From: Photobacterium profundum
GTDB taxonomy: Bacteria > Pseudomonadota > Gammaproteobacteria > Enterobacterales > Vibrionaceae
DNA length: 64,000 nt
Assembly (NCBI RefSeq): GCF_003026285.1
Contig: NZ_PYOD01000003.1
Coordinates: 496,001-560,000 of the forward strand
Direction: 5' to 3'
Shown: positions 1 to 7,533 of the stretch, in pieces
Position numbering within the stretch: position 1 is the first letter of the stretch
How the letters are laid out: each line of letters opens with the position of its first letter
Program-made: the position numbers and the translations under genes
The notes under the pieces: model-generated
What the model was told of the DNA's origin: nothing
Seen by the model: only the letters and a program-made list of their open reading frames with translations
Databases searched by the model: none

Positions 1-2102
1 CACCAATAAACGGTAAGTTCACAAACCACAAATTCCTAATCAGAGGGATGGACTGCGCTAGCTGTGCTATTAAAATTCAAAACGCTCTAGCCAACGTTGC
101 CAAGGTTAAGCACGTTCGCGTTGCATTTGCCACTGAACGGTTATTTGTATCACTTGATGAAGATGCCGATCCAAGCCTGATACGCGAAACCGTTGAAAGC
201 CTTGGATTCACCCTTTTAGACGCAAACGCGAAAGAAGAAGAAAAACCATTCTGGAAAGCCTATTCCACGTTTGTCCTACTAGCCTCACTAATGGCTATCT
301 CAATCATTGTAATGCTTCTATTCCCTAGCATGGGAGAGCAAACATTCTTCATAGCAACAGCTATTGGCACACTGCCATTTGCAAAAAAATCCTTCAATCA
401 AATGAAATCTGGTACTTGGTTTGGCATCGAGACACTAATGACAGTTGCTGCTTTAGGTGCGCTGTTTCTTGGTGAAAACATCGAAGCCGGTCTTGTTCTT
501 CTCCTGTTCTCTCTAGGCGAAATGCTTGAAGGTTTTGCTGGACGAAAAGCCCGAGCTGGCATCAAAAGCCTGATGCAACTTACGCCTGATACCGTCACTC
601 GCATTGTTGATGGAAAAAGAGAAAAAATCCAAGTTGAATTCGTGATCCCAGGAGAAATTATCGAAGTGCTTCCAGGTGATCGTATTCCCGTTGACGCAAC
701 GATTCAGTCAAGTATCGGTACGTTTGATGAAAGTGCGCTTACTGGTGAATCAATTCCTGTAAATAGGAAGAAAGATGAAAAGGTAATGGCTGGATGCATG
801 GTTGTAGATAAGCCTGTAACTCTCGTCGTTGAATCAGAACCAGGCAACAATGCAATAGACCGAATTATCACTCTTATTGAAGAAGCTGAAGAAAGTCGGG
901 CTCCCATAGCACGAATGGTTGATAAATTCAGTTCATGGTATACACCACTTGTAATGGCTATAGCAGCTTTAGTTATGGTAGTTCCGCCTTTGTTCATGGG
1001 CGCAGAATGGATGCCTTGGGTTTATAAAGCACTAACACTTCTACTGATTGCTTGCCCATGTGCATTAGTTGTATCAATTCCAGCAGCTGTAACATCGGCA
1101 TTAACTTCTGCATCACGCTCCGGTGCATTAATTAAAGGTGGTGCTGCTCTTGAACAACTTAAGAACGTTAAAGTATTAGCATTTGATAAGACAGGAACAC
1201 TTACACAAGGAAAGCCAAAAGTAACAACTATCATTTCTTTAGCTGAAGATCGCAATGAACTACTTAAATTAGCAGCATCACTTGAGCAAGGATCAAGCCA
1301 TCCTCTAGCGAAGGCTATCATCGAACATTCTAAAGAGTATGGTATTGATCTAGTTGAACCTGAGACCATAAAAGTTATTAATGGTCGTGGAATTATCGGA
1401 AAGGTAGATAATCGAGAAATTTCAATCTTAGCACCACGATACGTTCATAGCTCTATCATGGATATGAATGAACTTAAAGAAACTGTTGAAGAAATCGAGT
1501 CACAAGGAAATACCGTGGTTGTTATCCTTGAAGGGATGGCCCCTCTAGGCATTATCGGAATGGCAGATACATTGCGAGAAGATGCGGTAGAAGCTATCAA
1601 TGATCTAAAGAAAATGGGGATAAGAAGTGTAATGCTAACAGGTGATAATCGCAGGGCTGCTGCTTCTATCGCTGGTCGCCTTGGTATTGACTATAAAGCT
1701 GAACTACTACCTGAAGATAAAGTGAAAGCAATTCAAGATCTGCAGCTTCAAAATTCTGGCGCGGTGGCTATGGTTGGCGACGGTATCAATGACGCCCCAG
1801 CTTTAAAAATGGCTGAACTTGGTATTGCTATGGGCAGAGGCAGTGATGTGGCATTAGAAACAGCCGATGCAGCCCTTACCCACGAAAAGCTAGTAAAGCT
1901 TCCTGTAATGATTAAGCTCTCCCAAAAAACAGCTAAAATCACACGACAGAATATCGCTCTAGCATTAGGTATTAACTCGTTTTTCTTGATAACAACCTTG
2001 TTTGGAGTAACGGGTCTGATGGCAGCGGTATTGTCCGATGCAGGTGGAACTCTCCTTGTTACGCTAAATGCATTAAGACTAATGAAGCAGATGAGAATAT
2101 AA
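1..2102 (+). CDS. zntA: Zn2+/Cd2+/Pb2+-exporting P1B-type ATPase, 5' end outside window
   Basis: Heavy-metal efflux ATPase of the inner membrane, exporting Zn2+, Cd2+ or Pb2+ with ATP. The frame is open from base 3 to the first ATG at 48, and codons before that ATG give a residue run ending RGMDCASC, the standard entry to an HMA metal-binding domain, so the gene starts left of the window. Numbered from ATG 48, the CPC transport motif is at residues 336-338 and the phosphorylated Asp of DKTGTLT at about 380. The TGES, SSHPLA and GDGINDAP signatures are all present. The last helix carries SDAGGTLLVT, the Asp-containing helix typical of ZntA rather than of CopA copper pumps. An upstream regulator such as ZntR cannot be seen. 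Substrate class is inferred from these motifs. Confidence 0.93.
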   Translation, partial: PINGKFTNHKFLIRGMDCASCAIKIQNALANVAKVKHVRVAFATERLFVSLDEDADPSLIRETVESLGFTLLDANAKEEEKPFWKAYSTFVLLASLMAISIIVMLLFPSMGEQTFFIATAIGTLPFAKKSFNQMKSGTWFGIETLMTVAALGALFLGENIEAGLVLLLFSLGEMLEGFAGRKARAGIKSLMQLTPDTVTRIVDGKREKIQVEFVIPGEIIEVLPGDRIPVDATIQSSIGTFDESALTGESIPVNRKKDEKVMAGCMVVDKPVTLVVESEPGNNAIDRIITLIEEAEESRAPIARMVDKFSSWYTPLVMAIAALVMVVPPLFMGAEWMPWVYKALTLLLIACPCALVVSIPAAVTSALTSASRSGALIKGGAALEQLKNVKVLAFDKTGTLTQGKPKVTTIISLAEDRNELLKLAASLEQGSSHPLAKAIIEHSKEYGIDLVEPETIKVINGRGIIGKVDNREISILAPRYVHSSIMDMNELKETVEEIESQGNTVVVILEGMAPLGIIGMADTLREDAVEAINDLKKMGIRSVMLTGDNRRAAASIAGRLGIDYKAELLPEDKVKAIQDLQLQNSGAVAMVGDGINDAPALKMAELGIAMGRGSDVALETADAALTHEKLVKLPVMIKLSQKTAKITRQNIALALGINSFFLITTLFGVTGLMAAVLSDAGGTLLVTLNALRLMKQMRI

Positions 2103-2365
2103 ATTTCAGAAATATTAAGCTGTTTATTTTAAAAATAAATAATTTAGTCCTGTCGCAAATAGAGTTTTTAGTCAAAATATAAATTCTCTATTTTCGACAT
2201 AAACACTAAGTGCTACCTATTAGATAGATATGAAAAATAATGAATCTACGTCGATAAAAATCGATATAAGCACGACAAACTTATTACCGAGCATGCAACT
2301 AGAAAAGATGACGTTGTACCTTATCAGTAATAAATCATTTCTTACTCACACAAAGCGGAACAGTC

Positions 2366-2665
2366 ATGAAAAAATATCTATTAGCTATATCGTTTCTATC
2401 TCTGTCTTTGCCCGTAGCAGCTGTCGATGTTATCTGTGATGATATTATTGCAGTCTCAAAAGATGGCTCTGTAAATGACAGTCTCATACTTGTTTCTAGG
2501 GCTATTGGACATATGGATTTCAATGATTCAATTGATTACGGCAATATGTTTGCAGCTCTATCTGAAGCGGGTCAAAGTAAAATTGTGTCTGATTCTATAA
2601 TACTATGCGACTCCTTACCTGGTAATGCACCTCTATCGAACATTCTTAAAAAGTTTATAAAATAA
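2366..2665 (+). CDS. small secreted protein of unknown function
   Basis: A 99-residue protein starting MKKYLLAISFLSLSLPVAA, a clear Sec signal peptide with probable cleavage after residue 19. The mature part is about 80 residues, acidic, with two cysteines (in VICDD and ILCDS) that could form a periplasmic disulfide. It stands alone between the ATPase and a convergent phosphatase gene. No family is recognised. A longer overlapping frame from 2230 has no signal peptide or coding character and was not used. Confidence 0.6.
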   Translation: MKKYLLAISFLSLSLPVAAVDVICDDIIAVSKDGSVNDSLILVSRAIGHMDFNDSIDYGNMFAALSEAGQSKIVSDSIILCDSLPGNAPLSNILKKFIK

Positions 2666-2719
2666 TTTAACCGATATTTAACAAATGACAGCAAATCGCT
2701 ATGTAACATTACCTTAAAA

Positions 2720-2755
2720 GCCCATAGTTGCTTTATCAACAATACAGCTATGGGC
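2720..2755. terminator. hairpin between convergent genes, probable terminator
   Basis: An 8-bp perfect stem (GCCCATAG/CTATGGGC) lies between the small secreted gene and the convergent acid phosphatase. Flanks are A/T-rich on both sides (AATATTTAT to the right, AAAAG to the left), so it could stop transcripts from either side. The U-tracts are short. Confidence 0.45.
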
Positions 2756-2817
2756 AATATTTATCGCTATCGTTTAGGTTTCACACAACCCAGCACGCAA
2801 AAAAGATGACGCAATAA

Positions 2818-3537
2818 TTAATACTGAGAATCCTTCACGACTTTTTCACCATAAATCCCATTCTTAGGAATCGCTTTATAGCTTGAATTTGCAGCACGCA
2901 TAATACGAATACCTTCCGCCCCCGCATCACGAGCAGAAATGATGTCCCCATCAGAATCACCGTAATACAACTTAATGTTATGTTCCTTAATGAAAGGAGT
3001 CTTGGTGTAAACCGTTTTACTGGAACCAGCAAAAATCACTTTGTGCATATTCGCAATTCCAAAAGTATCTTTTAGGTATTGTGTGGTTATTTCACAATCA
3101 GACCCTGTACGACCAGTGATGAAATAAATATCATCACCACGCTCTTGGTGCATTGTAATCAACTTCTGACCGATTGTTTTAGGTAAGCTGAAAGCTTCCC
3201 ATGAACAGTTCATCTTATCCCAGAATTGTTGTGACTGAAGGTAACTATAGCCATTCGGCGAAAAAACTTGCTGACCACGATTAAAACCAGGGGAACTGAA
3301 CAACACTGTATCGTCAATATCAAAGCCCACAGCCATCGGCGGCTTATCCGCAAGGCTCGCTTTAATACCTTCTACCGAGATCCAATTGAGCGGTACTGAT
3401 TCGCCTTTCTGCATCACATCAATCGAGCTGTACCCTGTTTCTGTTCCGGGCGTTTTTGGGTCTGCTTGTACAGACGTCGACACAAAAGCGCATGCCATTA
3501 AAGAGGAAAGTGCGAGAGTAAGTAATTTTGTTTTCAT
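2818..3537 (-). CDS. aphA: class B acid phosphatase
   Basis: Periplasmic non-specific acid phosphatase/phosphotransferase that hydrolyses nucleotides and other organic phosphate monoesters. Its 239 residues begin with a Sec signal peptide (MKTKLLTLALSSLMACAFVS). The HAD-type nucleophile motif FDIDDTVLFSSPGF follows, then the motif around ITGRTG and the acidic YYGDSDGDI loop that completes the Mg2+ site. Length and order match E. coli AphA closely. It is monocistronic and convergent with the small secreted gene. Confidence 0.93.
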   Translation of the reverse strand: MKTKLLTLALSSLMACAFVSTSVQADPKTPGTETGYSSIDVMQKGESVPLNWISVEGIKASLADKPPMAVGFDIDDTVLFSSPGFNRGQQVFSPNGYSYLQSQQFWDKMNCSWEAFSLPKTIGQKLITMHQERGDDIYFITGRTGSDCEITTQYLKDTFGIANMHKVIFAGSSKTVYTKTPFIKEHNIKLYYGDSDGDIISARDAGAEGIRIMRAANSSYKAIPKNGIYGEKVVKDSQY

Positions 3538-3732
3538 TATGCTTTATTCATTAAAAAACGTTATGCAAACGTACTCTCACTCAGTAAGGATAAATGAGAA
3601 TACCATCACAGAATTTTTAATCGCAAAAACCGTTACAGAAAGCTAAGATTTCGATTTTATTTAACACATTGAGCTATAAGTAAAATTAAGGGGTGTTGCA
3701 AGGTTATAACGCCGTCTAGCGGTAATGATTTC

Positions 3733-3765
3733 ATGACGTTTAGAACGACTAATATAAAACGTCAT
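3733..3765. other. inverted repeat of unknown role
   Basis: A 9-bp perfect stem (ATGACGTTT/AAACGTCAT) with a 15-nt loop, followed by ATCAGACAACCATTTTT. It lies in the divergent space between aphA and ylqF. It could be an operator, the terminator of a short RNA, or chance; nothing nearby decides. Confidence 0.25.
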
Positions 3766-4039
3766 TATCAGACAACCATTTTTAACATTGAGCGCTTACA
3801 TTGTACAAATCAAAACCATGTATGCTGTTTGATACTGACTTCTTTTCCGATCTTTTGGTGAAGATGCTAGAATCTACTCATTCGTACATGCTTTAAAGAA
3901 AAGTCAGATGAGTTACCGACAACATTCTATTACTCAAATCAACTTCTGTTTTGATTTTTCAGATTTCGACGCTTTCACTTTTGTAGCCCAGCATGTACCA
4001 AAATGCACAGCATGATTTTTAAAAAGGTTCAGATTTTAA

Positions 4040-4984
4040 ATGAGTAATATGATTCAGTGGTTCCCAGGCCACATGCACAAAGCACGTAAAGAAATTGAAG
4101 AAGCAATTCCGAAAGTTGATGTCATTATTGAAGTGCTAGATGCACGTATCCCATTCAGTAGTGAAAACCCAATGATTTCTTCACTTCGTGGTGAAAAGCC
4201 TGTTGTTAAGGTTTTGAACAAACGTGACTTAGCCGATCCTGAAATGACTGAAATGTGGATTGCACACCTTGAAAAAGAACAAGGTGTTAAAGCTATCGCT
4301 ATCACGACAGAGAATATTGCTGAAGTAAATCAAATCATGGAACTATGCCGCAAGCTAGCACCTGGTCGCGAAGCTATGGGCAAAAATATTCGCACTATGA
4401 TTATGGGTATACCTAACGTAGGTAAATCTACAATCATTAACGTAATTGCAGGTCGCACTATTGCTGTTACAGGTAACCAGCCAGCCGTTACTCGTCAACA
4501 GCAGCGCATTAACCTACAAAACGGTATTGTGTTATCTGACACCCCTGGAATTTTGTGGCCAAAAGTAGAGAACCCGCACAGTGGTTTTCGTTTAGCGGCA
4601 ACAGGTGCGGTTAAAGATACTGCAATGGATTATACCGATGTCGCTTTCTTCACTATTGAATATTTAGCAGCGGCTTATCCTGATTTAATCAAAGCTCGTT
4701 ACGATCTTGATGATGAATTACCAGAAACAGATATCGAGTTAATGGAAGAAATTGGTCGTAAACGTGGCTGCCTTCGCCCTGGTGGTCGAATTGATATCCA
4801 TAAAGCGTCAGAAATACTAATCAATGAACTGCGTAATGGCGTACTAGGTAAGATCACTATGGAACGTCCAGAAATGATCACAGAAGAGCTAGTTAATGTC
4901 GCTATTGAAGCAGAACTAAAGAAAGAACAACAAATTAAAAAGAAAGAAGAACGTCGTAAGCGTTACCTTAAAAACAAGCGCTAA
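4040..4984 (+). CDS. ylqF: ribosome biogenesis GTPase YlqF/RbgA
   Basis: Circularly permuted GTPase of the YlqF/YawG family, involved in late assembly of the large ribosomal subunit. The permuted motif order is visible: G4 (NKRDL) at about residue 60, then G1 (GIPNVGKST) at about 120-130, then G3 (DTPG) at about 175. The N-terminus IQWFPGHMHKA is the family signature and confirms the start near 4040, although the nearest AAGG lies about 13 nt upstream of the ATG. The C-terminal part is the lysine-rich RNA-binding region ending KKEERRKRYLKNKR. Single gene. Confidence 0.93.
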   Translation: MSNMIQWFPGHMHKARKEIEEAIPKVDVIIEVLDARIPFSSENPMISSLRGEKPVVKVLNKRDLADPEMTEMWIAHLEKEQGVKAIAITTENIAEVNQIMELCRKLAPGREAMGKNIRTMIMGIPNVGKSTIINVIAGRTIAVTGNQPAVTRQQQRINLQNGIVLSDTPGILWPKVENPHSGFRLAATGAVKDTAMDYTDVAFFTIEYLAAAYPDLIKARYDLDDELPETDIELMEEIGRKRGCLRPGGRIDIHKASEILINELRNGVLGKITMERPEMITEELVNVAIEAELKKEQQIKKKEERRKRYLKNKR

Positions 4985-4995
4985 TTAAAAAGAAA

Positions 4996-5030
4996 AGGCA
5001 CTGTTCTTCCGCTACAAAAGAACAGTGCCT
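4996..5030. terminator. strong hairpin after ylqF
   Basis: A 13-bp perfect stem (AGGCACTGTTCTT/AAGAACAGTGCCT) with a 9-nt loop begins 12 bases after the ylqF stop. The run of T that would follow the stem lies on the minus-strand side (AAAAAGAAA precedes the stem on plus), so on the plus strand it is a strong stem without a good U-tract. Confidence 0.6.
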
Positions 5031-5040
5031 ATGTCAAACA

Positions 5041-5639
5041 TGACAAGTAGAAGGTGTATTCTGATGTGCTTAATACTTAAAAAACCAAACAGCCCTCACT
5101 GCTATTCAGCTCTTCAAACTCCATACCTAAACACACTGATATCAAAGCAAACTTCATACCATTACATAACCAATTAAAATTCAATAAGTTAGATATAGCA
5201 ACTGGAAAATATTGCACAAATATAAGGACATAGTGCACCAAAACAATGCACCTACCCTCCCGCAACACCCTTTCTAAAAAGTAGCCCTCAATAAAAAATA
5301 TTTTTCCATAGATAGAGAAATATACACACTAAAAATCATTTATAACACTAAACATTATGAGTAAAAGCTAGACTAAATATGTATTAAATAAAAACTATAA
5401 AGCACTTTAAAACAAAGAGTTATCATCATTTAAATGTGATTATCTTAACATTCATTGTGATTAACTCTAAACTAACTAAAACCAACTGAGTTAACATAAG
5501 TATTTACGGCCATTCGCATTAGTTTTTCTCACTTTACGAAAAGCATCTTTGGGTTCATATTCCTCTCGAAATAACATCAGACACTGTCTTTTCTTAGGCA
5601 GACATCCCATTTACATATTTAATATTGGAGTACACGGTA
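5041..5639. other. long AT-rich intergenic region, no gene seen
   Basis: About 600 bases between the ylqF hairpin and the MFS start. It is very AT-rich, with no ORF carrying a ribosome binding site and no recognisable RNA. It probably holds the MFS promoter, but no -35/-10 pair stands out. Confidence 0.5.
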
Positions 5640-6800
5640 GTGATTCAGAACACTACTTGTCGCAAAGGCGGAGGTATTTTTGTACCTGTTGCCGGACTAA
5701 CTGTTTTTGCAATAGCTTCAGGCTATTTAATGAGTTTAATCCCGTTATCGATGGGATCATTTAAGATAGACTCAGGTTTTGCTAGTTGGTTAGCCAGTAT
5801 TTTTTATTTTGGCTTATTAATCGGTTCTTTGATGATTGAGCCAATTATTGCAAAAATTGGTCACCGAATCGCTTTCATCATGTTCCTTGCGATCCTAGCG
5901 ATAACTGTTGCTATTATGCCTTTATTTCCAAATAAAGAAGTATGGCTATTTGCCCGTTTACTTGCAGGTATGGCTGTAGCTGGCATATTTGTCGTGATTG
6001 AATCATGGCTATTAATTGGTGACGATAAAAAAGAGCGTGCTAAGCGACTCGGCATTTATATGACATCGCTATATGGTGGAACGACTATAGGGCAATTTGG
6101 CATAAACATGTTCGGTATTAATGGGTTTGAACCATTTATTGCAATTATTGCTTTGATTTTACTTGCAATTTTACCACCTCTGTTTATTAAGCAAGGACAA
6201 CCAAATTGTGAAGAACACCATACGATGGGGTTTAAGCAAATTTCACGTTTAAGCAAAGCCGCAATTATTGGTTGCTTAGTTTCTGGCGTTGTTATGGGCA
6301 CGATTTATGGGTTAATGCCCTTAGCGCTACGTAAGGCCGATATGAGCAATGAAAAAATTGGCGTACTAATGGCTGCGATTATTTTAGGTGGCATGATAAT
6401 TCAGCCTATTGTAAGCGCGCTATCATTAAAAATGAGCAAAACGCTACTGTTAGCGATGATGTCGTTACTCGGCGTGTTTGCTATGGGAGTTACACACTTA
6501 ACGAGTGATTACCTAACAACCGTATTCGCATTGGCCCTGTTAGGTATGTCTGCATTTGCTTTGTATCCGATAGCGATTACTTTGGCTTGTGATGAACTAG
6601 GTTCGAGCTTTATTGTAGCGGCAACACAAATCATGTTGTTTAGCTATAGCGTGGGTTCGGCGACTGGACCGTTATTAGCTAATAAATTTTTAATTAAAGC
6701 GAATGGATTAATGGATTTTTTCTTCATCGTATTATTAAGTACAGCGATTTATATGTTATTTGCGAGCTTGAAGAAAAAGCCTCAAGTATTGGCGAGCTAA
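5640..6800 (+). CDS. MFS transporter, YcaD-like
   Basis: Twelve-helix major facilitator of the inner membrane, 386 residues, resembling the YcaD-type putative drug or metabolite exporters. Hydrophobic helices run throughout. The loop after helix 2 (EPIIAKIGHR) corresponds to the MFS motif A region, and ARLLAGMAVAGIFVVIESWL is typical of this subgroup. I place the start at GTG 5640 because GGAG at 5627-5630 sits 9 nt upstream. A longer reading from TTG 5625 would include that site. Substrate unknown. It is followed by the csrB gene on the opposite strand. Confidence 0.8.
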   Translation: MIQNTTCRKGGGIFVPVAGLTVFAIASGYLMSLIPLSMGSFKIDSGFASWLASIFYFGLLIGSLMIEPIIAKIGHRIAFIMFLAILAITVAIMPLFPNKEVWLFARLLAGMAVAGIFVVIESWLLIGDDKKERAKRLGIYMTSLYGGTTIGQFGINMFGINGFEPFIAIIALILLAILPPLFIKQGQPNCEEHHTMGFKQISRLSKAAIIGCLVSGVVMGTIYGLMPLALRKADMSNEKIGVLMAAIILGGMIIQPIVSALSLKMSKTLLLAMMSLLGVFAMGVTHLTSDYLTTVFALALLGMSAFALYPIAITLACDELGSSFIVAATQIMLFSYSVGSATGPLLANKFLIKANGLMDFFFIVLLSTAIYMLFASLKKKPQVLAS

Positions 6801-6873
6801 CAGTACTTATTGCTTAGTAGAGAGTTATATGCGTGTATAGCTAAGCCCTCTAATACCATAAATTTAGTACCCT

Positions 6874-6906
6874 AAAAAAAGAGCGGGCGCGACATTCGTC
6901 GCGCCC
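6874..6906 (-). terminator. intrinsic terminator of csrB
   Basis: Perfect 9-bp stem GGGCGCGAC/GTCGCGCCC with a 4-nt loop. On the minus strand it is followed by GCTCTTTTTTT. Confidence 0.93.
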
Positions 6907-7266
6907 TTAGGTCTTACTTGCAGCAATCCGGCTACTATAGTGCTCCCTGCATCATTCCATGATTTTGCTGATTCCTTCAGCTTAGTCCTTTTTTCTCTAT
7001 CCTAGAGATGTCCTTTGATCTTACCTTGATCCGTCGAATCATCCTGTTCCGACTCCCTCTCCGTCCTGGAGGTATCCTTTACTTCATCCTGAAGTGGTCC
7101 GTATTTCGTCATCCTAACGAGTAAGTATCCTACCTACTGCATCACTTCCATTTGATTATCCCTTCACAGTCCATGTTCGATAAATCGTCCTGATTCACCG
7201 CCCTCATCCTGAGGCTGCCAGATTCCTTGGCTAATTTCCTGTTCCGTTCCGTCAGTTCCTTCCGAC
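6874..7266 (-). ncRNA. csrB: CsrB-family regulatory RNA
   Basis: A roughly 390-nt non-coding RNA that sequesters the RNA-binding regulator CsrA. Read on the minus strand it contains nearly thirty GGA motifs. Several are presented in small hairpin loops with perfect stems, for example CTTCAGGATGAAG, CCTCAGGATGAGG and TCTCTAGGATAGAGA. The 5' end (GTCGGAAGGAACTGACGG) resembles CsrB starts, and the 3' end is a textbook terminator, a GC-rich 9-bp stem followed by seven T. There is no ORF of note in either direction. Promoter and activator sites upstream are listed separately. Vibrionaceae commonly carry several CsrB copies, so this is probably one of a set. Confidence 0.93.
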
Positions 7267-7273
7267 GCAATAA

Positions 7274-7301
7274 AGAATACGGGTTTTATAAATCTAAGCA
7301 A
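7274..7301 (-). promoter_or_regulatory. csrB promoter
   Basis: On the minus strand, -35 TTGCTT (7296-7301) and -10 TATTCT (7274-7279) are separated by 16 nt. They place the transcript start at about 7266, where the CsrB-like 5' sequence begins. Confidence 0.6.
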
Positions 7302-7434
7302 CGAACATAGATCACATTTATCATCAAATGTAAGTACAAAAAACACTGAAAACCAATAAACGCATGAATTTCATAGATTTTATTTTTAATTTCAAATGTT
7401 TCATTTATAAAATAAGCTGTTTTCCTTACTAATT

Positions 7435-7452
7435 TGTAAGAGATCTCGCACA
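7435..7452. promoter_or_regulatory. UvrY/VarA-type binding site upstream of csrB
   Basis: On the minus strand the site reads TGTGCGAGATCTCTTACA, an interrupted palindrome. From memory it differs by one base from the UvrY box reported upstream of E. coli csrB, and it fits the TGTAAG-N6-CTTACA type consensus. Its centre is about 177 nt upstream of the predicted start, also a distance usual for csrB. This implies control by the BarA/UvrY (VarS/VarA) two-component system. Confidence 0.75.
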
Positions 7453-7471
7453 AGACAAACATGCAACGAAT

Positions 7472-7497
7472 AAAAAAAGAGACATTCCAGTCTCTTT
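7472..7497 (-). terminator. terminator of the hybrid kinase gene
   Basis: An 8-bp stem AAAGAGAC/GTCTCTTT with a 6-nt loop. On the minus strand it is followed by a run of T (seven A precede on plus). It lies 37 bases past the kinase stop. Confidence 0.75.
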
Positions 7498-7533
7498 ATA
7501 TTCAAGTAATATAATTTTTATCCCATGAGTTTA

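Noticed and set aside
2230..2439. 69-residue frame overlapping the small secreted gene
   Set aside because: No ribosome binding site, and the overlapping frame from 2366 has a clear signal peptide.
5077..5268. 63-residue minus-strand frame after ylqF
   Set aside because: No ribosome site, no domain, and skewed composition in AT-rich intergenic DNA.
7164..7346. 60-residue minus-strand frame
   Set aside because: It overlaps the 5' part and promoter of csrB; the RNA explains the sequence better.
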